This document shows, one piece after another, positions 7,424 to 13,165 of a stretch of DNA of 16,485 nt (position 1 is the stretch's first letter; every line of letters starts with the position of its first letter). The stretch covers positions 1 to 16,485 of the forward strand of contig JAOZPW010000050.1 in NCBI GenBank assembly GCA_029932545.1, given 5' to 3'. Source of the stretch: Thermoanaerobaculales bacterium. Its GTDB lineage: Bacteria; Acidobacteriota; Thermoanaerobaculia; Thermoanaerobaculales; Sulfomarinibacteraceae. The notes below the pieces were generated by a model. The model saw only the letters and a list, made by a program, of their open reading frames with translations. It was not told the DNA's origin and made no database searches. Both the position numbers and the translations under genes were made by a program.

Positions 7424-9016
7424 ATGAACAATGACCGGGATGGTCGCGAGAACGAAACAGGTGGCGAAAGGAAAGACGAGGGCTCTTTCTTCGAGTCACA
7501 GACGATCGACGTTCCGGCCGGGAATGAGACCCCCAGTTCTCCGGCTGAACCTCAGCTTCCATCGTTGCCAGATGTGACTGAGGAACGCTATCGAATTCTG
7601 GGATCCTTGGGGCATGGAGGCATGGCCGTTGTTGAATTGGCGATCGACAATCGGCTCGACCGGCGGGTCGCGGTCAAGAGACTGCGTAAGGAATTGGCGA
7701 ACAGGGTCGAGGCCAGAGAGCGGTTCTTCACCGAGGCCAGGATCCTGGCGGGGCTGGATCACCCCGGAGCCGTTCCGGTGTATGAGGCAGGACTTTTGCC
7801 GGACGGTGACCATTTTTATGCAATGAAACGCGTCACTGGGCGCACACTGCGTGATCTTCTGAGAGAACGCACTCCGGACGATCTGCTCGACAACAGGATC
7901 AAGGCAGGTCTTACCGAGATTTTCCTCAAGGTCTGCCAGACGGTTGCAGCCGCTCACAAGAAGGGCGTGATCCACCGGGATCTGAAACCCGAAAACATCA
8001 TGGTCGATGATCTCGGAGTCGTCTACGTGATGGACTGGGGCCTTGCCAAGAAACTGGAGGACGAAGGTCATCAAGACCCTGAATCATCGCATCGAACACG
8101 GTTGGGCGCAGTTTTGGGAACTCCGGCCTACATGGCGCCGGAGCAGGCACAAGGCAAGGCCGTGGAGGCTGATCGCCAGGCCGATGTCTTTTCCCTGGGT
8201 GTGATGCTTTACGAGATTCTGACTGGCAAGAATCCCTTTTTGGGCAAGACGGCACAGGACTCGATGAAGGGCATCGTTCTGCACGATCCCGATGAGCCGA
8301 CAAAGGTCCAACCCCGGACCAGCCGTATTCTTTCGGCCATCTGCATGAAGGCGCTCCAGAAAGACCCGTTCAAGCGCTATGCATCCGCTGTTGAATTGGC
8401 AGAGGATCTGCAAAATCATAGCGAGTTTCGGCCGGTGTCCGCCTACACACTCCGGCCGGTCGACCGTCTGGTCAATTGGTCCCGTCGGCGGCCCCGCCTC
8501 GCAGCGGTGGCGGCGACCCTGGCGGTCGTTCTGGTCGCGATCGTTCTGGGGACTGTGTTTCAGGCTTCGGTCGAAAATACGATGGTCTCCGGCGGATATC
8601 AGCGGATCGACGGAATTGATCTGAGACTCGAGGATCTTCAGTCTCAGGCCGAGGTTTTGCTGGCGCGGCAGGCAACCGTGGAATCAGGCGAAGACCTCGA
8701 GGCGGTTTCAAAAGAACTGACGCTGGTCGAGGCCAGGATAGAGGCCGCAGAGGAGGCCAAAATTGCCGTGGCGATGGCGATCACGGGCTTTACCATCTTC
8801 TCGCCTGATCAACGAGCCCTGGAGGTCATTCGCAGCGGCCTCCTGGAGAGCGTTCGGGATCACGTGGAGGCAGGGAACCTCGAGCATGCCGTCGCCCAGA
8901 TCGAACTGGCGCTGGACTTTTCCAGGGGCGAAAATCTCTTCGGTTTCTCCGAGCACGAGGTAGGAACGCTCCGAGAAGAACTGAGGAAGATCAAGGCGGA
9001 GATAGAAGGAAGCTAG
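7424..9016 (+). CDS. Membrane-anchored Hanks-type Ser/Thr protein kinase
   Basis: The product is 530 residues. An acidic, disordered-looking N-terminus (1-50) precedes a complete kinase domain at about 55-335: glycine-rich loop GHGGMAVV (63-70), ATP-anchoring Lys85, alpha-C Glu104, catalytic loop HRDLKPEN (184-191, Asp186), DWG in place of DFG (204-206), activation segment, and APE (238-240). A single membrane helix lies at about 359-379. The remaining 150 residues face the periplasm and contain Leu/Glu-rich, coiled-coil-like helices (about 400-460) and no PASTA repeats. It should phosphorylate cytosolic proteins in response to an envelope signal; neither substrate nor signal is known. GGAGG 8 bases before the ATG fixes the start. 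It is transcribed alone, divergent from the receptor and convergent on the paired exported-protein genes. Confidence 0.95.
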   Translation: MNNDRDGRENETGGERKDEGSFFESQTIDVPAGNETPSSPAEPQLPSLPDVTEERYRILGSLGHGGMAVVELAIDNRLDRRVAVKRLRKELANRVEARERFFTEARILAGLDHPGAVPVYEAGLLPDGDHFYAMKRVTGRTLRDLLRERTPDDLLDNRIKAGLTEIFLKVCQTVAAAHKKGVIHRDLKPENIMVDDLGVVYVMDWGLAKKLEDEGHQDPESSHRTRLGAVLGTPAYMAPEQAQGKAVEADRQADVFSLGVMLYEILTGKNPFLGKTAQDSMKGIVLHDPDEPTKVQPRTSRILSAICMKALQKDPFKRYASAVELAEDLQNHSEFRPVSAYTLRPVDRLVNWSRRRPRLAAVAATLAVVLVAIVLGTVFQASVENTMVSGGYQRIDGIDLRLEDLQSQAEVLLARQATVESGEDLEAVSKELTLVEARIEAAEEAKIAVAMAITGFTIFSPDQRALEVIRSGLLESVRDHVEAGNLEHAVAQIELALDFSRGENLFGFSEHEVGTLREELRKIKAEIEGS

Positions 9017-9021
9017 GTAGG

Positions 9022-9135
9022 AAGCTATCAGCTTCGGCACATCTCTCAGAGAGTCTTTATGACGAAGAGGAACAACAACGGGCGGGGGTTATCCCCGCCC
9101 GGACACTGATAGCTGATAGCTGAGAGCTGAGAGCT
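9022..9135. repeat. Inverted heptamer arrays flanking a GC-rich hairpin
   Basis: A short AGCTATCAGCTT at 9023-9034 faces an array of opposite orientation at 9105-9135 (units ACTGAT, AGCTGAT, AGCTGAG, AGCTGAG, AGCT). The arrangement repeats that at 351-525: same heptamer family, inverted arrays, hairpin inside. It fills the convergent spacer between the kinase stop and the exported-protein operon stop. Confidence 0.7.
9079..9101 (-). terminator. 9-bp GC hairpin, likely terminator of the exported-protein operon
   Basis: CGGGCGGGG at 9079-9087 pairs exactly with CCCCGCCCG at 9093-9101 across a 5-nt loop. On the minus strand the stem is followed by TTGTTGTT, an interrupted T-run, which fits termination of the operon ending at 9143. 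On the plus strand no T-run follows. The interrupted run makes this a moderate call. Confidence 0.5.
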
Positions 9136-9142
9136 CTTCCTC

Positions 9143-9694
9143 TCACCATTTCGTGATCTTGACCTTCGTTCCGTCGCCGGCGTTGACATCGACAAGCACA
9201 CCGGGGGAGGTGTGGTGGAGCGCAGTCAGCACCATCTTGGGTTCGAAGACCTCCCAGTCCCAGCGTTCGAAGCTCTTGTAGATTCCGTCCAGCGGTACCG
9301 AACAATGAACTTCGGCATCCTCCGCATTGACATCGATCAGGATCTTTCGACCCTTCTTGACGATGCTGACGGTCTCGTCAGGTGTGGTGACTTCGACCAG
9401 GGCGCCATCAGGAGCATCGATCAGGCTGGAGAGCGCGGCCATCACGAGTTCGCGTTGGTCCCTGGCTTCTTGAGGCACTTCCATGTCCTGCATGACCTCA
9501 TCGGGGATGAAGGCAACGGCGATATCCGCCATGACCAGAGGGAAAGGAATCTTGAAATGGATGGCCTCGGGCTCCGGAGTTTGTACATCGACGATCACCC
9601 AGTCCATCACTACAGTAGCCGCCCCAAATCCTGCGACAGCCGCCAGGAGAATGGAACCCAGGGTTGATATGCCGCGTTGTCGAGGGCTGATCAT
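9143..9694 (-). CDS. Membrane-anchored exported protein of unknown family, two copies of a duplicated domain
   Basis: I do not recognise this 183-residue protein. A hydrophobic helix at about 12-34 should anchor or export it, leaving the rest outside the cytoplasm. The remainder appears to be two copies of one domain: residues 44-114 and 116-183 share a strand reading PFPLV or VPLDG, a middle helix (VMAALSSLID against MVLTALHH), a DG/PG turn, and a final strand of alternating Val (VEVTTPDETVSIV against VDVNAGDGTKVKI). The same plan is seen in the preceding gene, of which this is a diverged paralogue. It starts three bases after that gene's stop (TAG AAA ATG) with GGTGGAG upstream, so the two are co-transcribed. 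No enzymatic motif is visible. Confidence 0.8.
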   Translation of the reverse strand: MISPRQRGISTLGSILLAAVAGFGAATVVMDWVIVDVQTPEPEAIHFKIPFPLVMADIAVAFIPDEVMQDMEVPQEARDQRELVMAALSSLIDAPDGALVEVTTPDETVSIVKKGRKILIDVNAEDAEVHCSVPLDGIYKSFERWDWEVFEPKMVLTALHHTSPGVLVDVNAGDGTKVKITKW

Positions 9695-9697
9695 TTT

Positions 9698-10231
9698 CTA
9701 CTCCACCCACACCCGCACGTTGGCTTCTGCCGATGCCACCCGAATGAGATCGCCTGCGGGCAGATCGTCAAACGCCTTGAGCAGGGCGGCGACGTCGATC
9801 CGGTCCTCTTCGTCAATATGGATGGCGTTGATGATCTGCACAGGCAGGACGACTTCAACCTGGGCTTGTTCATCGGTTTTCTGATTGACAGTCACCAGGA
9901 TAGTGTCGGCTTTCTTGGAAACGTTGACATCGGCCTCGTCGGACTCGACAACAATGTAATCGCCGTCAACCGCGTCCCTGATGGAAGAGAAGACTTCCAT
10001 CCATTCGATGTCGATATCTTCGGTGTGGAGGTGGACCTTGCCGCCCTCGAAGCCCTCGACGTTGACTGCGCCAATGACCGAGAGCACCAGATTCAGCGGA
10101 AGGTGAACCTTGACCTTGGTATCTGTCTCGTGTTCTGTTACGTGGACATTGAGCCATTTTCCATCGGTTGCACCTGCCACAAGGCAGACCGACATGAAGA
10201 GAGTTACCAATATGAGAGTTTTTCGATGCAT
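9698..10231 (-). CDS. Secreted protein of unknown family with an internal duplication
   Basis: The 177-residue product has a signal peptide (hydrophobic 5-20, probable cleavage near Ala21) and no further membrane segment, so it should be periplasmic or exported. The mature part is two copies of one domain: 26-107 and 110-177. In each, a strand of alternating hydrophobics leads to VHLPLNLVL or VVLPVQIIN, then an acidic segment, an amphipathic helix (FSSIRDAVDGDYIVV against LKAFDDLPAGDLIRV) and a final strand containing EADVNV or EANVRV. It is strongly acidic and has no catalytic signature; a binding or sensory role is possible but unproven. An excellent AAAGGAGGT lies 7 bases upstream. It is the first gene of a two-gene operon with its paralogue. 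Confidence 0.82.
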   Translation of the reverse strand: MHRKTLILVTLFMSVCLVAGATDGKWLNVHVTEHETDTKVKVHLPLNLVLSVIGAVNVEGFEGGKVHLHTEDIDIEWMEVFSSIRDAVDGDYIVVESDEADVNVSKKADTILVTVNQKTDEQAQVEVVLPVQIINAIHIDEEDRIDVAALLKAFDDLPAGDLIRVASAEANVRVWVE

Positions 10232-10540
10232 GATGAACCTCCTTTGTTCCTCGTACTGATCAACGGCGGCAGTCTGAAAAGGTTCGCAAAACCTCAGATG
10301 ACGTAAAAAAAGTTGCGGGCCGTGTGGCCCGCAGGAGGAAGGAGGAGGTAGAATTCTTGGGCCGGCTTCTGGTGGCCGGTTGCCGATCTATAAAGCAATA
10401 CTTATGCCAACTTTCTTCTTCAGCCGTTTATTGCCGTTCCTGCTGGCCTTTCCTTGTCGCAAGGGGATGGAGGCCGGTCGCTTCGTGGCAAGGCGCTGTG
10501 CCGTCTGGTTCGGGCCATTGTGCCTTTTTGGCGTCGTCTG
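10232..10540. other. 309-bp divergent spacer between the exported-protein operon and the TPR gene
   Basis: It holds the Shine-Dalgarno region of the minus-strand operon (10238-10247), a small hairpin AGGTT/AACCT near 10280-10294, the minus-strand terminator-like hairpin described separately, and a purine-rich run at 10332-10350 that includes AGGAGG twice. A plus-strand TATAAA at 10389-10394 lacks a convincing -35 partner. No gene is evident. The plus-strand frame after the purine run (TTG at 10357) gives a Cys- and Ser-rich peptide that looks non-coding. Confidence 0.5.
10305..10332 (-). terminator. Rho-independent-type hairpin on the minus strand, upstream of the exported-protein operon
   Basis: GCGGGCC at 10315-10321 pairs exactly with GGCCCGC at 10326-10332 over a GTGT loop. 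Read on the minus strand the stem is followed by AAC and then seven T residues. That is a good intrinsic terminator, but it points at the operon starting at 10231 rather than following a gene. It may end a short transcript from the region to its right or act as a leader attenuator 74 nt before the start codon. Confidence 0.65.
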
Positions 10541-11794
10541 ATGAAAAGGACTCGCCTTTGGCCTGTAATTCTGGTTGCGGCCCTGACCGTGGCAGTCGAA
10601 GCCGTCAGTATGGTCGGGGTCTGGACCTGGGACGTGACGGCCAGGAGTTTGCGCCGGGATGCGGATGCCGGCGCCGCGGCCCTGATTGATACGACTCTTC
10701 TTGATCTGCCTCCGGCCGTACTGAGATCTCGGCGATTGCTGACAGGTGACCTGGCTGCAGTGGAGCAGGGCACGGCCGTGATGGCACTGGAGGCCGTTGC
10801 CCATCGACAAATCAGGTGCATGGTCGCCCACCCGGAGGGCTACCTCAATCTGGCTCGGGCGGAATTGATCCGGGGCCGGATTTTCGAAGGACAGGCGGAC
10901 CTGGCCAAGGCTCTCGATCGCGACCCGACCTGTCCTTTTTCCATCAGGCTGTTGGGGCTGGTGACCCTCTTTCAGGGCCGATTCGAGGAAGCGTTGGATC
11001 TCCTGGCTCAGGCGGAAGCGGTTGCTCCGGGCTATCGGTTGCCGCCGGTCGAGTTGGGATCCGAGGACGAGTCGCGAGTCCGTCTCGAAGGAATGGAACG
11101 TCGTCTGGCGACCTATCCGCGCCTTCGCGTAGAGACCCTGATATCGATCGGCCAATCGCTCCGGGCGATGGGCCGTCTGGACGAGGCAACACTACGGATG
11201 GAGGAAGCGGCCGGTGATCCCCGGGCCGATCTGGTCAGAGCCCAGTGGACATTGAATGACGGAGATGCCCCGGCCGCGGCAGGAATGGCCCAGGGCTTGG
11301 TGCAACAGCGGCGCCTGCCGACGAAGATCAGGGCAGCGGCGTGGTCCCTTCTCTCGAGGGCACTGGAAGTTCAGGGCGACTCGCAGGGGGCACTGGCCGC
11401 GGCTCAGCGGGCCCTGCGCCTGGCGCCGGAGAGTGCCGCTCCATACCTTGCGCTGGCGAGAATCGCTCAGGGCAGGGGTGATATCGACGAGGCCGTCAAT
11501 CATCTTCGCAGGGCATGGGGCATGGATCCGGCCAACGTCGGAATTTTGTTCCAGTTTGCCCAGGCAGCCGAGAAAGCAGGGCTGAAGGCCGATGCTCGAT
11601 TGGCCCTGGAGCGGGCATTGGATCTGGACTCCGGGAATACCGCTACAGTTCTCCGGTTGGTGGACTTTCAACTCCGTACAGGGGCGCTGATGGAAGCGAC
11701 CATGACCCTCTCGCGTGCCCTGGATCGAGCTCCTGCCGACCCTGGTCTTTTGAGGATGGCGGAGCGGCTTCGGCGTGAGGTCACCAAGCGATAG
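10541..11794 (+). CDS. Membrane-anchored tetratricopeptide-repeat (TPR) protein
   Basis: The product is 417 residues from the ATG at 10541. One hydrophobic helix at about 6-27 acts as a signal anchor; the rest is helical repeats. Degenerate TPR units are seen at about 100-135 and at about 200-230, then three good ones at about 280-385, each with the A-x-x-A-L-x-x-A-P spacing (for example LAAAQRALRLAPESAAPYLAL and its successors). TPR arrays are protein-protein scaffolds; the partner is unknown. No enzyme domain is present. The start is uncertain: GTG at 10520 and TTG at 10454 are in frame, the preceding in-frame stop is at 10391, and none of the three has a clear Shine-Dalgarno sequence. ATG is preferred because it directly precedes the basic residues and the hydrophobic helix. 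Confidence 0.82.
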   Translation: MKRTRLWPVILVAALTVAVEAVSMVGVWTWDVTARSLRRDADAGAAALIDTTLLDLPPAVLRSRRLLTGDLAAVEQGTAVMALEAVAHRQIRCMVAHPEGYLNLARAELIRGRIFEGQADLAKALDRDPTCPFSIRLLGLVTLFQGRFEEALDLLAQAEAVAPGYRLPPVELGSEDESRVRLEGMERRLATYPRLRVETLISIGQSLRAMGRLDEATLRMEEAAGDPRADLVRAQWTLNDGDAPAAAGMAQGLVQQRRLPTKIRAAAWSLLSRALEVQGDSQGALAAAQRALRLAPESAAPYLALARIAQGRGDIDEAVNHLRRAWGMDPANVGILFQFAQAAEKAGLKADARLALERALDLDSGNTATVLRLVDFQLRTGALMEATMTLSRALDRAPADPGLLRMAERLRREVTKR

Positions 11795-12091
11795 CAAGGT
11801 GTCCAGTATTGGCTTTCAAGGTGCCTGAGGGTTGGATCTTATCGAGGCCAATACTGCCCATCTTGTTATCGCTATGAGCGCTTCGCGCTGGGGGACAAAG
11901 GGTCAAAAAGTCAAAGAGACCGGGTTCATCCAAGAGAATAATGAGCATTTGAAGTGATTGTACAGGCTTGTTTCGGGTTCGAGAAATACTCTTCATGATG
12001 CGCGAAGCGCTTTTCGCTGAGGGTCGGCAGGGCATTGGCCTCGGTAACGTTTACCTATTGAGAGGCGTAAGGGCCAAGGCCATGGCGAGCC
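11795..12091. other. Convergent spacer rich in inverted repeats
   Basis: About 297 bp between the TPR stop and the trmJ-like stop hold three exact inverted repeats: CAGTATTGGC (11804-11813) with GCCAATACTG (11847-11856); AGCGCTTCGCGC (11877-11888) with GCGCGAAGCGCT (12000-12011); and TCGCTGAGG (12014-12022) with CCTCAGCGA (12090-12098). The last encloses TTGGCC/GGCCAA and a tip GGTAA-CGT-TTACC. Small open frames here show no coding character. It could be a structured RNA, a mobile-element remnant, or simply paired terminators. Confidence 0.6.
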
Positions 12092-12826
12092 TCAGCGATT
12101 GAACCGGCCACCATCAGTATCCCGGGGATTTTGCCTCGCCCAATCCACCTGCCGACAGATGCCCCGGAAGATGGCTGCCTCGTTTTCGGTGATGCCGGCC
12201 CGGCCGAAGACCCTCCGAATCTTGCGCAATATGCGGTCCGGGTTGTCGGGGTCGAGGTAGCCGATCTCGGCGAGTGTTGTGTGGAGATGGGCCATCAGGG
12301 CCTCGACGGTGTGGTGGGGGGCAGGTTCGGGTTGGTTGGTTTCGGATGGGCTGCTCTCAATCGCGAAGTGACTCAAGAGGATAGCGATCGATTGGGTCAG
12401 GTTGAGCACCGGGAAAGCTGGGTCGGTCGGAATGCGCACCGCCAGATCGCATCGGTCGAGGTCGTCCCTGTTCATGCCCCGGGTTTCACTGCCAAACACC
12501 AATGCAGCGTCTTCGGATCCTCGTTGCAGGACTGTATCGATTGCTTCCGACGGCGAGACGATCGGTTGGTCGGGGCGGCCTCGTCCTGAGGCCGTGGCTA
12601 CCAGGGTCTTGCTGTCGGCAGCGGCGGCATCGAGATCATCGAAGACCTCGATGTCGACGTACTGCCTCGCTCCGCAGGCCCACTGGTCGACGATGGGGTC
12701 CTCAATCGTGGCCTTGGGCCGGACCAGGGCCACATTGGTGACGCCGAAGTTTGCGGCAACCCTCAGTGCGGCGCCGAGGTTGCCCGGCGATGAGGTTTCG
12801 ATCAGGATGAGTCGATTGATTTTCAT
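12092..12826 (-). CDS. trmJ: TrmJ-like tRNA/rRNA 2'-O-methyltransferase (SPOUT family)
   Basis: The 244-residue product matches E. coli TrmJ (246) in length and plan. It belongs to the SPOUT superfamily, which binds S-adenosylmethionine in a deep trefoil knot and acts as a homodimer; TrmJ methylates the ribose of nucleotide 32 in the anticodon loop. Motif 1 is NLGAALRVAANFG at 16-28 with the catalytic Arg22, motif 2 is LVFGSETRGM at 109-118, and motif 3 is LNLTQSIAIL at 141-150. A C-terminal helical tail (about 170-244) is as in TrmJ. The symbol is assigned by family; target position is not proven. No clear Shine-Dalgarno sequence. It is transcribed alone, convergent with the TPR gene and divergent from the rhomboid. 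Confidence 0.88.
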   Translation of the reverse strand: MKINRLILIETSSPGNLGAALRVAANFGVTNVALVRPKATIEDPIVDQWACGARQYVDIEVFDDLDAAAADSKTLVATASGRGRPDQPIVSPSEAIDTVLQRGSEDAALVFGSETRGMNRDDLDRCDLAVRIPTDPAFPVLNLTQSIAILLSHFAIESSPSETNQPEPAPHHTVEALMAHLHTTLAEIGYLDPDNPDRILRKIRRVFGRAGITENEAAIFRGICRQVDWARQNPRDTDGGRFNR

Positions 12827-12881
12827 ATCACGACGGCCCCTGGGTTGACGATGTGAATTGGTTCGAACACGTCGCGGGACC

Positions 12882-13109
12882 GGAAACTGGAAACTGGAAA
12901 CTGGGTTCTCGTTTTCTGGCTGTTCTCACAAATACGTTCATCGTCTGAATCTCAATCATGGTCCCCCAACTGGAGCGGATGGTCTGCCGCCGGTTCACAG
13001 TTTAGCCTTTTGCAAATAATCACAACAGGAACTGCCGCACAAAGGTACGAATAACCGCAAAAGCCGAAATCGCACAATGAGACGGCCGAGTTTCCAGTTT
13101 CCAGTTTCC
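12882..13109. repeat. Element with 21-bp perfect inverted ends made of GGAAACT heptamers
   Basis: Three GGAAACT units at 12882-12902 are exactly complementary to three AGTTTCC units at 13089-13109. They bracket 186 bp of non-repetitive, non-coding sequence. The layout matches the inverted AGCTGAT-family pairs at 351-525 and 9022-9135 but with a different heptamer. There is no transposase and no evident target duplication. Confidence 0.8.
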
Positions 13110-13131
13110 AGTATCAAGTATCTTTCTCTAC

Positions 13132-13143
13132 CCAGTATACTGG
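13132..13143. promoter_or_regulatory. 12-bp perfect palindrome ahead of the rhomboid gene
   Basis: CCAGTATACTGG is fully self-complementary and ends 22 bp before the ATG. It contains TATACT at 13136-13141, a plausible -10 hexamer, so a bound dimeric repressor would block the promoter. No good -35 is seen 16-18 bp upstream, so the promoter reading is tentative. Confidence 0.35.
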
Positions 13144-13165
13144 CTTCACCAATATACCTGGGGGC

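Larger units (their letters stand above)
12827..13165. other. 339-bp divergent spacer between the trmJ-like and rhomboid genes
   Basis: It is markedly AT-richer than the flanking genes. It carries the inverted GGAAACT element (12882-13109) and a 12-bp palindrome (13132-13143), each listed separately. No open reading frame, tRNA or recognised riboswitch is visible. Promoters for both divergent genes should be here but no strong -35/-10 pair was found. Confidence 0.6.

Noticed and set aside
10280..10294. tRNA T-arm-like GGTTCGCAAAACC
   Set aside because: No acceptor, D or anticodon arm can be drawn around it.
10324..10689. Plus-strand 121-codon frame after a strong AGGAGG run
   Set aside because: The peptide is Cys/Ser/Gly/Arg-rich without pattern and overlaps the TPR gene in another frame.
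10388..11155. 255-codon open frame on the minus strand opposite the TPR gene
   Set aside because: Its translation is rich in Arg, Gln and Pro with no domain pattern, whereas the plus-strand frame gives clear TPR units and a membrane anchor.
11781..12035. 84-codon minus-strand frame in the convergent spacer
   Set aside because: No initiation signal and no recognisable sequence; it spans the inverted repeats.
12014..12098. Integron attC site
   Set aside because: The core sites (GTTRRRY and RYYYAAC) are missing despite the folded-back symmetry, and no integrase is present.
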